From Rhodospirillaceae bacterium (GTDB lineage Bacteria; Pseudomonadota; Alphaproteobacteria; Rhodospirillales; JABHCV01), in assembly GCA_014382375.1 (NCBI GenBank), contig JACNJU010000090.1, forward strand, positions 23,020 through 87,019: a stretch of DNA of 64,000 nucleotides, in the 5' to 3' direction. Positions 12,223-27,505 of the stretch are shown here, in pieces (the stretch's first letter is position 1; each line of letters begins with the position of its first letter). The notes under the pieces are model-generated. The model did not search any database, was not told where the DNA came from, and saw only the letters and a program-made list of their open reading frames with translations. The translations under genes were made by a program, and so were the position numbers.

Positions 12223-12269
12223 CGTCATCCTGAATTTCCAAAGAAAATATCCTGTGTTACTGTCTGGTC

Positions 12270-12893
12270 ATGGCAGAGAATGTTCTATTCCCGGCAACAT
12301 TGATGCCCAATGACGATTGGTGGCAGGCGTTGTGGCCAGATCCTATGGACATCCTCGCCAAGATAGGCATTGTTTCTGGTATGACGGTTATCGACCTGTG
12401 TTGTGGTAGCGGTTATTTCACGGCCCCACTGGCTTGCCTCTCCGGGCCAGAGGGCAAGGTTATCGCCGTCGATCTTGACTCCAACATGCTGGAGAAGGCG
12501 CGCCTGCGGGTCGAGCAGGAAGAGGAAGCGAGGCCCGTGGCGCCCTGTGTATGGGTCGCGGCTGATGCTTGCAAACTTGATCAGGTTTTAGCGGCAAATA
12601 CCAATGTAGATTACTTGGTTATTGCTAACACGTTTCACGGGGTCCCTGACCAAACGGCACTGTCGGCAGTCGTCGCCCGGTTGCTTAAGCCCGGCGGCAC
12701 ATTCACGATCATCAACTGGCATGCCCGAGCGCGCACCGAGACGGTTGTTCTTGGTCAGGCGCGCGGCCCAAAGGATGAGATGCGGATGTCCCCGGCAAGT
12801 GTAGAAGCGGTGGTCACCGTTGCCGGATTTACTTTTGTTCAGACTATTGAGTTGCCGCCGTATCATTACGCTGCCGTGTTGCAGGTTGCGTAA
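12270..12893 (+). CDS. Class I SAM-dependent methyltransferase
   Basis: 207 aa. Motif I VIDLCCGSGYFTAPLA, the acidic ribose-binding residue in VIAVDLDSNMLEKAR, a motif II-like VAADACKL, and LLKPGGTFTIINWHA after motif III all support a Rossmann-fold methyltransferase of the UbiE/type 11 group. No substrate can be assigned. It stands alone between uvrB (divergent) and the aminotransferase gene downstream. Confidence 0.85.
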   Translation: MAENVLFPATLMPNDDWWQALWPDPMDILAKIGIVSGMTVIDLCCGSGYFTAPLACLSGPEGKVIAVDLDSNMLEKARLRVEQEEEARPVAPCVWVAADACKLDQVLAANTNVDYLVIANTFHGVPDQTALSAVVARLLKPGGTFTIINWHARARTETVVLGQARGPKDEMRMSPASVEAVVTVAGFTFVQTIELPPYHYAAVLQVA

Positions 12894-12943
12894 CGGGTTT
12901 TCAAGGCGTAGATTGCCGCCGGATTTATAACCAAGTGTTTTAA

Positions 12944-14158
<1,215 letters not shown>

Positions 14159-14183
14159 TCGATATCTTTTGAATGATTAAAAG

Positions 14184-14212
14184 AAAAAGGAGGGCCCATG
14201 CCCTCCTTTTTT
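14184..14212 (+). terminator. Intrinsic terminator after the aminotransferase
   Basis: GGAGGGC (14189-14195), CCAT loop and GCCCTCC (14200-14206), extended by flanking A5/T6 pairs and followed by a T-run. Because of the A-tract on the other side it can work in both directions. Confidence 0.9.
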
Positions 14213-14265
14213 CTTGGACTCCCTTAAGCCAGGGTCTTAACCTTCTGGGTGACGCCTTGATCTAG

Positions 14266-14314
14266 GGCGCTCATAAAAAGCGCCTGAGAGCTACCTGCGT
14301 TTCATTAAACGCAG
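14266..14314 (+). promoter_or_regulatory. Two tandem hairpins in the leader of the EF-G-like gene
   Basis: Hairpin A is GGCGCT (14266-14271) with AGCGCC (14279-14284). Hairpin B is CTGCGTTT (14295-14302), CATT loop, AAACGCAG (14307-14314). They lie 60-108 nt upstream of the GTG start at 14374. Neither is followed by a T-run. They may form a 5' UTR structure that controls the gene, or be operator sites. Function is unknown. Confidence 0.45.
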
Positions 14315-14373
14315 TTCATTTGATCTAAAGCGTCCAAAGTGGTTGAGACAAATTAAACCTGGGAGGCGCAGTC

Positions 14374-16395
14374 GTGACTAAAACTCCATCCGGACCCCGC
14401 GTGGCGGCCCTTGTCGGCCCTTACCTGAGTGGTAAGACGGCACTTCTTGAAAGTATTCTCGTAGCCTGCGAGGCCATAAATAGAAAGGGAAACGCCAAGG
14501 AAGGCTATGCTGTTGGCGATGGCTCAGCAGAATCAAAATCCCGCGGAATGGGTACGGAATTGAGCGTCGCAAACGCAGAATACATTGGCGAAAAGTGGTC
14601 ATTTATTGATTGTCCAGGTTCTGTCGAACTGATTCAGGAAACATATAACGCCCTGATGGTGGCTGATTGCGCGGTCATTGTTTGCGAACCCGAACTCGAC
14701 AAGGCGCTGATGATTTCTCCGTTATTAAAATTTCTAGACGATCACCAAATCCCCCACATTATTTTTATCAACAAAATGGACAGCGCCTCTGTCGGCGTCA
14801 AAGCGACACTCGAGGGGTTGCAGGCGGTTTCCGAACGACCACTGGTTCTTCGCGAAATTCCCATGCGCGATGGTGACACGGTCAGTGGCCATGTCGATCT
14901 GGTTAGTGAGCGCGCCTTTCAGTGGAAAGAAGGCAAGGTTTCCGACCTGATGCAAATTCCCGAGTCCATTGAAATGCGCGAAGTAGATGCGAGAACCGAA
15001 ATGTTGGAAACCCTGGCTGATTTCGATGACACGTTGCTCGAGGAACTGCTTGAAGACATCACCCCTTCAAAAGAGGAAATTTATCAAAACCTGACCCGTG
15101 ATTTTCAACAAGATAGCATTGTTCCGGTATTTTTTGGTTCCGCCGAAAACGACAACGGCGTCGTGCGCTTGCTAAAAGCCCTGCGCCATGAAGCACCAGA
15201 GGGTGACCAGACGGCCACGCGGCTGGGCCTGGATAAAACCACCCCCAGCGCGCAAGTTTTCAAGACCATCTACGCCGGGCACGCAGGCAAACTTTCTTAT
15301 GTGCGGGTTTTTTCGGGCACCATCAAGGATGGATCGGACCTGGACGGGCAGCGCGTTAGTGGCGTTTATGGCCTTCTGGGTCAAAACCAAATCAAACAGG
15401 CCCAGGCCACGGCCGGTGAAGTGGTCGCTCTGGGGCGTCTGGATAATGCCGAGACGGGGAAATGTTTAAGTGAGAAGGGCACCTGGATGACCGAATCCTG
15501 GCCTGCACCGCTTACCCCCTTGTTCTCCTTGGCGGTTCACGCGGAAAATCGATCTGACGAGGTCAAGCTTTCGGGTGTTCTGGCCAAGCTGGTCGAGGAA
15601 GATCCCTCCCTTGCCATCGAACAAAACCAGGATAGTGGCGAGTTGTTGCTTTGGGGGCAGGGTGAAATGCATCTGTTGATCGCCATTGATCGTATGGACA
15701 ACCGCTTCAATATGTCGGTCACCGTCGCCCGTCCTGAAGTTCCATACAAGGAAACCATCAAAAAACCCATATCCCAGCACGCCCGCCATAAAAAGCAAAG
15801 TGGTGGCCATGGTCAGTTTGGCGATGTCCATCTGGACATCAAACCACTGGCCCGCGGATCGGGCTTTAACTTCAATGACACCATCACCGGCGGTGTCGTA
15901 CCCAAGCAATACATTCCCGCCGTTGAAAACGGTATTAACGATTACATGAAGCGCGGGCCGCTGGGGTTCCCGGTTGTCGATATTGCCGTTACCCTGACCG
16001 ATGGCCAGTTTCATGCCGTCGATAGCTCTGAAATGGCGTTCAGGGCAGCAGCGCAACTGGGGATGCGCACGGCCATGCCCAATTGTCAGCCGGTACTGCT
16101 GGAACCCATCTGCAAGGTTGAAATTTCCATTCCCAATGAATTTACCTCGAAAATTCAGCGCCTTGTCAGCGGCCGTCGTGGCCATATTCTGGGCTTCGAC
16201 GCCAAGCAAGGCTGGAAGGGCTGGGACGAGGTTTCTGTGCAGTTGCCGCAGTCGGAAATGCATGACCTGATTATTGATCTGCGTTCGATGACACTTGGCA
16301 TCGGCACCTTTAGCTGGAGCTTCGATCATCTGCAGGAATTTGTCGGCAAGCAAGCCGACAAGGTTGTCGCCGCCCAGGCCGATCGAACTGGTTGA
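14374..16395 (+). CDS. Elongation factor G-like translational GTPase
   Basis: 673 aa with EF-G domain order: G domain (~1-265), domain II, domain III (LAKLVEEDPSLAIEQ), domain IV (QFGDVHLDIKPLARGSGFNFND) and domain V. Walker A is GPYLSGKT (residues 15-22) and G4 is NKMD (133-136). G3 is DCPGS (79-83), so the catalytic His of canonical DTPGH is Ser here. The protein is a divergent paralogue ('EF-G-like') rather than the main fusA, which normally lies with rpsL/rpsG/tuf. Start GTG with GGGAGG upstream (14361). The N-terminal third is less like EF-G than the rest. Confidence 0.88.
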   Translation: MTKTPSGPRVAALVGPYLSGKTALLESILVACEAINRKGNAKEGYAVGDGSAESKSRGMGTELSVANAEYIGEKWSFIDCPGSVELIQETYNALMVADCAVIVCEPELDKALMISPLLKFLDDHQIPHIIFINKMDSASVGVKATLEGLQAVSERPLVLREIPMRDGDTVSGHVDLVSERAFQWKEGKVSDLMQIPESIEMREVDARTEMLETLADFDDTLLEELLEDITPSKEEIYQNLTRDFQQDSIVPVFFGSAENDNGVVRLLKALRHEAPEGDQTATRLGLDKTTPSAQVFKTIYAGHAGKLSYVRVFSGTIKDGSDLDGQRVSGVYGLLGQNQIKQAQATAGEVVALGRLDNAETGKCLSEKGTWMTESWPAPLTPLFSLAVHAENRSDEVKLSGVLAKLVEEDPSLAIEQNQDSGELLLWGQGEMHLLIAIDRMDNRFNMSVTVARPEVPYKETIKKPISQHARHKKQSGGHGQFGDVHLDIKPLARGSGFNFNDTITGGVVPKQYIPAVENGINDYMKRGPLGFPVVDIAVTLTDGQFHAVDSSEMAFRAAAQLGMRTAMPNCQPVLLEPICKVEISIPNEFTSKIQRLVSGRRGHILGFDAKQGWKGWDEVSVQLPQSEMHDLIIDLRSMTLGIGTFSWSFDHLQEFVGKQADKVVAAQADRTG

Positions 16396-16401
16396 GAGCG
16401 C

Positions 16402-16523
16402 AAAAAAATGCCGGACCCTAAGGCCCGGCAAGTTCAACAGAGGAGGCTTTACGTCTAAAAGACGAAGGGGCCGGTTATCAGGGGGAGAGAAGATGCCCGG
16501 TCCCGGCATCGAATTCATGATGT
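16402..16523 (-). ncRNA. Putative small RNA 1 (anti-SD, MmgR/alpha-r8-like), minus strand
   Basis: Read on the minus strand: promoter TGGACA (16557-16552), 16-bp spacer, TATATT (16535-16530), predicted start near 16523. Hairpins follow: GATGCC/GGCATC (16510-16492) and GACG/CGTC around 16455. Next come a single-stranded GCCTCCTC (16447-16440), complementary to Shine-Dalgarno sequences, and the terminator hairpin 16429-16410 with seven Ts. The same architecture recurs in the copy at 16578-16721. The C-rich CUCCUC loop recalls alphaproteobacterial sRNAs such as MmgR. No protein gene fits this gap. Start and function are inferred. Confidence 0.55.
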
Positions 16524-16577
16524 TTTTCTAATATAATGAAATTCTAATATATGTCCAGTGAAAAAACACTGCTGGGC

Positions 16578-16721
16578 AAAAAAAAGCCGGACCTAAAAAG
16601 GTCCGGCGAGTTTAACAGGGAGGTTTCGCGTCGGGGGGGGACGCAAGGGGCCACATGTGGTGGTCCCTTTTTTGGGCGTTAAGCCCAAAACTCTGTGTGA
16701 TGCTGCACTGCAACATCGCAT
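16578..16721 (-). ncRNA. Putative small RNA 2, homologue of small RNA 1, minus strand
   Basis: Minus-strand order: -10 TATATT at 16733-16728 (weak -35 TGGCGC), hairpin TTTGGGC/GCCCAAA (16690-16671), a hairpin around CCACATGTGG, GCGTC/GACGC stem with a C8 loop, single-stranded ACCTCCC (16624-16618), then the terminator hairpin GCCGGACC/GGTCCGGC with eight Ts (16585-16578). The parts GGCCCCTT-stem-CCTCC-TGTT-AACT-GCCGG are shared with small RNA 1, so the pair arose by duplication. No ORF is present. Confidence 0.55.
16701..16715. promoter_or_regulatory. PhaR-like palindrome at the predicted start of small RNA 2
   Basis: TGCTGCACTGCAACA is an imperfect palindrome like the TGCA-rich operators bound by PhaR, the regulator of polyhydroxybutyrate granule genes in alphaproteobacteria. 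It lies just downstream of the predicted minus-strand -10 box, where a repressor would block transcription. The assignment rests on resemblance only. Confidence 0.35.
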
Positions 16722-16860
16722 TTTGTGAATATAGGGAGGGAGTTTCGGTAGCGCCATGAACAATTTGGCATCGCAGCCATGCATAAAACGCATGGGTTAT
16801 AAAAATATATTAAACTCAACAAGTTAAGCGGGTGAATTAATTGATTTCAAAATGATATAT

Positions 16861-17769
16861 TCATGATTTATTGTGCATGTAGCCGTCTTCGGCAATGCGA
16901 CGGATCAGATAATCACGAAAAACAGCGATGCGTTTCATGTTTTTGAGTTCCTCAGGATAGACGAAGTAGGCGTCAATATGCTGACCTTTCATTTCCGGAA
17001 GAACCTCGACCAGTCGCGATGATTCCCGCTGCATGTAATCGGGCAGGGCGCCAATGCCCAGACCCCCCTCAACGGCCCTGAAGATGCCGTAGATGGAGTT
17101 AACCCGAAGGGTGGCAGGGCGTGGCTTCTGATTTTTTTTCAGGCCCACTTCAAGCAGCCAGTTAACCTTTTCAATAGGCGGTTTGGCATCTTCGCCGTAG
17201 ACGATCAGTTTGTGCTGGTCCAGATCCGAGGTGTTTTTGGGTATGCCGTGACGCTTCAGGTAATCGGGGTTGGCAAAGTTCTTGAAGGGCATGTTCATCA
17301 GGTGGCGCTGGATCAGGTCGCCCTGGGTCGGTGGCGTCATACGGATGGCGACGTCGGCCTCACGCATGGATAGATCAAGGTCAACATCCGAAAGCACCAG
17401 CGAGACTTCGATGCCCGGATAAAGTTTCAGAAACTCCGCCATTCGGGGGGTTAACCAGACCGAACCGAAGGCGACAGTGGTGGTTATTTTCAAGGGCCCT
17501 TCAGGACTTTGCTTGGTGTCATTGATACGTTGTTCGACGAGCGACAGCCTGTTGAATACCTCATGAGCCTCGCCGAATAAAAGCTCGCCTTGTTCTGTCA
17601 GCAACAGGCCACGGGCGTGGCGATGAAACAGGGAAACATTGAGACTTTCCTCCAGGCCGCTGATTTGCCTGCTAACGGCCGATTGGGACAGGTTCAAAAC
17701 ATCACCCGCATGGGTAAAACTGCCAGCTTCGGCGACGGCGTGAAAGACGCGAAGTTTATCCCAGTCCAT
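16861..17769 (-). CDS. LysR family transcriptional regulator
   Basis: 302 aa. N-terminal winged HTH (DKLRVFHAVAEAGSFTHAGDVLNLSQSAVSRQISGLE) and a periplasmic-binding-protein-like effector domain (from ~90). The gene starts 8 bp after trxB ends in the same direction, so the two are probably co-transcribed. No effector can be predicted. Base composition is like the core neighbours. Confidence 0.92.
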   Translation of the reverse strand: MDWDKLRVFHAVAEAGSFTHAGDVLNLSQSAVSRQISGLEESLNVSLFHRHARGLLLTEQGELLFGEAHEVFNRLSLVEQRINDTKQSPEGPLKITTTVAFGSVWLTPRMAEFLKLYPGIEVSLVLSDVDLDLSMREADVAIRMTPPTQGDLIQRHLMNMPFKNFANPDYLKRHGIPKNTSDLDQHKLIVYGEDAKPPIEKVNWLLEVGLKKNQKPRPATLRVNSIYGIFRAVEGGLGIGALPDYMQRESSRLVEVLPEMKGQHIDAYFVYPEELKNMKRIAVFRDYLIRRIAEDGYMHNKS

Positions 17770-17776
17770 AGCGATA

Positions 17777-19376
<1,600 letters not shown>

Positions 19377-19380
<4 letters not shown>

Positions 19381-19772
19381 AAGCCAGGTGGCCGACACTG
19401 CCAAACGGGTCGGTGGACTGGGCAAGCGTCTTCCAACACCCTGAAAGCGGCCTGATGGTCAATGTAGAGCGTGCCGATAGCACCGAAAAACTGCAAGCTT
19501 GTATGCATGTCATTATTGGCGCCCTGTTTTCACGCGACAGCGACGCTGATGTCAGGCGCTCGTTTCTTGCTTCCATCGAGGAACTGTTTTCCCGTGGTGG
19601 CGGCAATCTGGTGTCCCAGAAGGCCAAGATCAATCTGCTGCTCAGTCGCATCATGTATGACCGGGAAGAGCGCGCCCACCTGTATGCCCAGCAACAGGCA
19701 AACAAGCAGGCCGGAAAGGCCGAAGCGCGCCTTAAAGAAGACGACCCCTTGCAGGCGCTAAAGGAGATTTAG
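19377..19772 (+). CDS. Conserved-type hypothetical protein coupled to Lrp
   Basis: 131 aa, GTG start overlapping the lrp stop (GTGA). No domain recognised. The middle (LQACMHVIIGALFSRDSDADVRRSFLASIEELFSRGG) looks helical, and the tail is a charged Ala/Lys/Gln-rich helix (AHLYAQQQANKQAGKAEARLKEDD) that may form a coiled coil. No signal peptide or membrane segment. Codon use matches the core genes and the coupling supports a real gene. Convergent with greA, 4 bp between stops. Confidence 0.65.
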
Positions 19773-19776
19773 CCCC

Positions 19777-20250
19777 TTATTTATAATCGACCTTGATGAT
19801 CTCGTAGAATTTTGAGCCGCCGGGGCTGACCACTTCGATGCTGTCGCCCAGCGACTTGCCGATCAGGGCGCGGGCCAGGGGGGCGGTTATCGACAGGCGG
19901 CCACTGTTGACGTCGGCCTCGTGTGTGCCAACGATCTGATAGGTGGACTCGGCGTCGGTTTCCTCGTCGGCAAGCTCAATGGTGGCACCAAAGCGCACCA
20001 CATCGCCGGACAGGGCGGCAGGGTCGATGATTTCGGCAAGCGAGATGATTGACTTCAGTTCGGCCAGGCGGCCTTCGACAAAACTCTGGCGTTCGCGGGC
20101 CGCGTGGTATTCGGCGTTTTCGGAAAGATCACCATGTTCGCGGGCGCTGGCAATAGCCCGAATGATCGCCGGGCGTTCTTCTTCCAGCAGGCGGCGCTGC
20201 TCTTCTTCCAGTCTGACCACGCCTTCTCTGGTCATCGGTAATTTTTCCAT
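19777..20250 (-). CDS. greA: Transcription elongation factor GreA
   Basis: 157 aa. The N-terminal coiled coil carries the acidic tip in EHGDLSENAEYHAARERQ, which reaches into the RNA polymerase channel and triggers cleavage of backtracked RNA. The C-terminal FKBP-like domain follows (ISITAPLARALIGKSLGDSIEV region). It lies 88 bp downstream of carB in the same direction, a common alphaproteobacterial arrangement. Confidence 0.96.
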   Translation of the reverse strand: MEKLPMTREGVVRLEEEQRRLLEEERPAIIRAIASAREHGDLSENAEYHAARERQSFVEGRLAELKSIISLAEIIDPAALSGDVVRFGATIELADEETDAESTYQIVGTHEADVNSGRLSITAPLARALIGKSLGDSIEVVSPGGSKFYEIIKVDYK

Positions 20251-20338
20251 GGACTTAAACTCTCTTCACTGCGAACAAAAAACTCAACCCGCGCCCTCCA
20301 CCTTTTGAAGGCCGCGCTAACAATCATCAAAATGAAAA

Positions 20339-23589
<3,251 letters not shown>

Positions 23590-23590
<1 letters not shown>

Positions 23591-24777
23591 TAGTCCCCCC
23601 CCATCATCTCAACAAACCGCTCGAACAGATAATGGCTGTCCTGCGGGCCGGGGGAGGCTTCCGGGTGGTATTGGACGGAGAAGGCTTTTTTGCCTTCGAT
23701 GCGGATGCCCTCGAGGGTTCCGTCGAACAATGACGTGTGGGTTTCGATGACTCCGTCCGGCAGGCTGTCGCGCTCGACCACGAAGCCGTGGTTCTGTGAC
23801 GTAATCTCGACGCGGCCGGTGGCCAAATCCTTGACTGGGTGGTTGGCTCCCCTGTGGCCCATGTGCATCTTGCTCGTCGTCGCACCCATGGCCAGCGCCA
23901 TCATCTGGTGGCCAAGGCAAATGCCGAACAGCGGCATGTCGGCGTCCAGTATGGCCTTGATCATCGGCACCGCGTAAAGCCCTGTCGCCGCTGGGTCGCC
24001 GGGGCCGTTGGCGAGGAAGACGCCGTCGGGCTTATGGGCCAGGATTTCTTCGGCACTGGTCTCGCCGGGTACGACGGTGACCTTGCAGCCGCTTGCGGCA
24101 AGGCAGCGCAGGATGTTCTTCTTGGCCCCGAAATCGACGGCGACGACGTGGTATGTGGGGGCATTTTGGGTGGCGTAACCGCTTTCGATGGACCACGCCG
24201 CCTGATCCCAGGAATAGCTCTGGGTGCAGCTGACTTCCTTTGCCAGGTCCGTGCCTTTCAGGCCGGGCCAGGCCAGCGCCATGGCTTGCAGGGCCTTGAT
24301 GTCGATGTCCTCGTCCACTTCGGGCAGGTGGATCAGGGTGCCGCGCGGCGCCCCGTTATCGCGGATGTGACGGGTCAGCCTGCGGGTGTCGACGCCGGTC
24401 ACGCAAACCAGCTGGTGTTTTTTCAGCCAGTCGTCCAGATGCCCCACCGCCCGCCAGTTGGCCGGTTCGGTGATGTCCGCGCGCAGGATACAGCCACGCA
24501 CCGCCGGGGTGTCGGTTTCGACATCCTCGGCGTTAACCCCGACGTTGCCGATATGGGGGAAGGTGAAAGTGACGATCTGCCCTGCGTAGCTGGGATCGGT
24601 GAGGATTTCCTGATAACCGGTGAGGGAGGTGTTGAAGCAGACCTCGGCGATGGCGACGCCTTCGGCCCCGGCCCCCAGGCCCCAAAATACCTGGCCGTCC
24701 TCAAGAACAACAGCGGCGTTGACTCCCGGCGGCCGGGCGTCGTGGTGCGGCTGCGCTGTGGAATCGGCCTCAGACAT
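23590..24777 (-). CDS. carA: Carbamoyl-phosphate synthase small subunit
   Basis: 395 aa. N-terminal CPSase_sm domain ([34 protein letters not shown]) and a C-terminal class I glutamine amidotransferase with the catalytic Cys in [13 protein letters not shown] and the His/Glu pair in [10 protein letters not shown]. It hydrolyses glutamine and channels ammonia to CarB. The promoter should lie in the 184-bp spacer shared with yqeY. Confidence 0.98.
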
Positions 24778-24961
24778 GGGGTTAGCTATCCTTTTGATTA
24801 GAGTTGGAAGTGTTTAAGCAATACGCTCCGCAACGTCAAGTGCTCCGGTCGCTACATATAAGTTTCTTTGTTTTCAATGGCTTAAAATATATCAAGGAGT
24901 TGCCTTTTTTGTCCGATTTCTATAACGTCTGCGCTTCTGAACATTGCAGGAAGATTCTAGT

Positions 24962-25417
24962 ATGCTGCGCACGCGCATAAGCGACGCTTTGAAGACGGCG
25001 ATGAAATCCAAGCAGACCCATACCGTCTCGACCGTTCGCCTGATTATGGCCGCTCTCAAAGATCGTGACATCGCCGCCCGCTCGAAAGGCAACGCCGAGG
25101 GCATCGGCGATGATGAAATTCTTTCGATGTTGCAATCGATGATTAAACAACGCCGCGAAAGCGTTGAAATGTATGAAAAAGGCGGTCGCGCCGAACTGGC
25201 CGAACAGGAAGCCAGTGAAATCGAAATCATCCAGACTTTCCTGCCTGAGCAGATGGATGATGCGGCCCTAAGCGCCGCCGTCACCGAGATCGTTAAAGAG
25301 GCAGAGGCGACATCATTGAAAGACATGGGCAAGGTGATGGGGCTTTTGAAAGAACGCTACGCCGGTGAAATGGACTTCTCGAAAGCCAGCGCCCAGGTCA
25401 AAAACCAGCTTTCTTAA
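24962..25417 (+). CDS. GatB/YqeY domain protein
   Basis: 151 aa stand-alone YqeY-like protein (LRTRISDALKTAMKSKQTHTVSTVRLIMAALKDRDI, MYEKGGRAELAEQEASEIEIIQTFLPEQM). The fold is that of the tRNA-binding tail of GatB; cellular role unproven. Commonly lies upstream of dnaG-rpoD, as here. The ATG at 24962 has AGGAAG upstream; a TTG at 24944 is less likely. Confidence 0.9.
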   Translation: MLRTRISDALKTAMKSKQTHTVSTVRLIMAALKDRDIAARSKGNAEGIGDDEILSMLQSMIKQRRESVEMYEKGGRAELAEQEASEIEIIQTFLPEQMDDAALSAAVTEIVKEAEATSLKDMGKVMGLLKERYAGEMDFSKASAQVKNQLS

Positions 25418-25554
25418 ACAACTTTATACCGGCTTCTGTGGATGAATCTCTGCATAAGTTGGTGGATAATTTCACCATCTAGGCAATTGGATAGCGACGC
25501 CAATCGGTTTAGAATCGCGCCGTCCGTCCACGTGCTTCCCGGGATCACCCGACC

Positions 25555-27399
25555 ATGGCTTTTTCGCCGCAGTTTCTTGATGAGTTGCGCCTTCGCACCG
25601 GCCTTGCCGATCTGATCGGCAAACGGGTGCGCCTGACCCACAAGGGCAACGAACATCAGGGCTTGTGTCCCTTCCATAAAGAAAAGACGCCGTCGTTCAC
25701 CCTTAACGAGGAAAAGGGCTTCTATCACTGCTTCGGCTGTGGCGCCCATGGCAGCGCCATCGACTTTGTCATGAACATGGACGGCCTGTCCTTTCCCGAA
25801 GCCGTCGAGCGGCTGGCCGGGGACGCCGGTATGGAAGTCCCCGTTGACAGCCCCGAGGAGCGCGAAAACGCCAAGAAGCGCCAGACCTTATATGACGTTG
25901 TCGAGGCGGCTGCTGCCTACTTCGAGCAACAACTGCGGATGCCCGAAGGCCGGACGGCGCTGGATTACCTGAAAGGCCGTGGGCTTGATGACGGAACAAT
26001 CGCCAAATTTCGCTTAGGCTTCGCCCCCGATGGTCACGGCGCCTTAAAGACGGCACTCAGACGGTTGAAAATCAGCGACGATCAAATGGTCGCCGCTGGT
26101 TTGCTTATCCAGCCCGAAGACGCCGGGCGCGAGGCTTACGACCGCTTCCGCAACCGGGTTATTTTCCCGATTACCGACAAACGCGGTCGGGTTATCGCCT
26201 TCGGTGGCAGGATTATGGCCGGGGACGATGATAAAAAGCTCGCCAAGTACCTGAATTCACCGGAAACAGCACTTTTTCATAAAGGCAATGTTCTTTACAA
26301 CCTGGCCCTGGCCGCAAAGTCCGCCCGTCAGCAGGGCACGGTGATCGTCACCGAAGGCTATATGGATGTCATCGCCCTGGCCCAGGCTGGCTTCGAGCAC
26401 GCCGTCGCACCGCTGGGCACGGCGCTTACCGAACAGCAGATCGTTGAATTATGGAAGTTGGTGCGCGAACCGGTGATGTGCTTCGATGGTGACAATGCCG
26501 GTATGCGGGCGCAAGGCCGCGCCGCAGAGCGGGCACTGGCGCTGCTCAAGCCCGGCTATGCCCTGCGTTTCGCCACCCTGCCCCAGGGCGAGGATCCGGA
26601 CAGCCTGATCGCCAATCAAGGCCGCCAGGCCATGGCCAACCTTATTGAAAAGGCCGAACCGTTATCGGAAGTGTTGTGGAAAATCGAAACCGGCGGTCGT
26701 TTGCCGAAAACCCCCGAGCAACGCGCGGCCCTGCAAAAAGCGTTGGAAGATCACGCTCGCTCCATTACCGACCCGACCGTGCGGGCCCATTTTTCAAAAG
26801 ATTTTAGGGATCGGGTGTGGGCCGCTTCGGGTCGAAGCGAGAAAGCAGGCAAAAGAGTTAAAACAATGGCCCCGACCATGGGTATTGGCGCAGGTGCAGC
26901 GACAGGTGCCAAAATAGACGCCCATGCCCTGCGTGAAAGGATTTTACTGGCTACCGTTTTGGGCCACCCGGGGCTCTATGACACGGTTGGAGAGCGCCTG
27001 GGCGGGGTGTCATTTTCGGCTCCCGGCCTTGACAATCTACGTCAGGAAGTTCTAAAGACCTTGGCCGGGGAACCGGACCTTGACTCTGAGGGTGTGAAAC
27101 GCCACCTCAAAGAGAATGGGTATTCGGAAATTCTGGATTTTGTTTTGATGCCTGAGGTTATTGCCAACGCTTTTTTTGTCAAACCAGGGACGGATATTGA
27201 AACGGCTCTGGAAGGCTGGGAAGAAACTTACGCTCTTTATAGAAACACGGATCTGGGAATTGAAATTGAAGAGGAGCGTGATCGCCTGAAAGATGATATG
27301 TCTTCTGAAAATTTCAATCGGTTCAACTCTTTATCCGAACAGAAGCTGGAAGCTGCGAAGGGCATTGAAGATGAACAGGCTGGACGCACAAAGAATTAA
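25555..27399 (+). CDS. dnaG: DNA primase
   Basis: 614 aa. N-terminal CHC2 zinc finger (CPFHKEKTPSFT with CFGCGAHG), the RNA polymerase core with Toprim motif VIVTEGYMDVIAL and the metal-binding DGDNAGMRA, and a divergent C-terminal DnaB-interacting helical domain (from ~430). It synthesises replication primers. Lies upstream of rpoD, a remnant of the macromolecular synthesis operon. Confidence 0.97.
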   Translation: MAFSPQFLDELRLRTGLADLIGKRVRLTHKGNEHQGLCPFHKEKTPSFTLNEEKGFYHCFGCGAHGSAIDFVMNMDGLSFPEAVERLAGDAGMEVPVDSPEERENAKKRQTLYDVVEAAAAYFEQQLRMPEGRTALDYLKGRGLDDGTIAKFRLGFAPDGHGALKTALRRLKISDDQMVAAGLLIQPEDAGREAYDRFRNRVIFPITDKRGRVIAFGGRIMAGDDDKKLAKYLNSPETALFHKGNVLYNLALAAKSARQQGTVIVTEGYMDVIALAQAGFEHAVAPLGTALTEQQIVELWKLVREPVMCFDGDNAGMRAQGRAAERALALLKPGYALRFATLPQGEDPDSLIANQGRQAMANLIEKAEPLSEVLWKIETGGRLPKTPEQRAALQKALEDHARSITDPTVRAHFSKDFRDRVWAASGRSEKAGKRVKTMAPTMGIGAGAATGAKIDAHALRERILLATVLGHPGLYDTVGERLGGVSFSAPGLDNLRQEVLKTLAGEPDLDSEGVKRHLKENGYSEILDFVLMPEVIANAFFVKPGTDIETALEGWEETYALYRNTDLGIEIEEERDRLKDDMSSENFNRFNSLSEQKLEAAKGIEDEQAGRTKN

Positions 27400-27505
27400 A
27401 GTCTCAACGTAAATCGTTTCGATGGCGCTGTTCTTGGGTTGTAAGACGGCGACAGTCTGGACAGGGGTTGTTGACCCCTTGAAGCAAGTATTTAAGAAGG
27501 TATAG

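Noticed and set aside
15466..16518. 350-codon minus-strand frame under the EF-G-like gene
   Set aside because: It overlaps the conserved GTPase gene completely and has no protein-like motifs; codon bias explains it.
16593..16793. 66-codon minus-strand frame in the gap after the EF-G-like gene
   Set aside because: It covers hairpins and the small RNA terminator and has no ribosome site; the RNA interpretation fits better.
23839..24801. 320-codon plus-strand frame under carA
   Set aside because: Antisense to carA with no domain or start signal.
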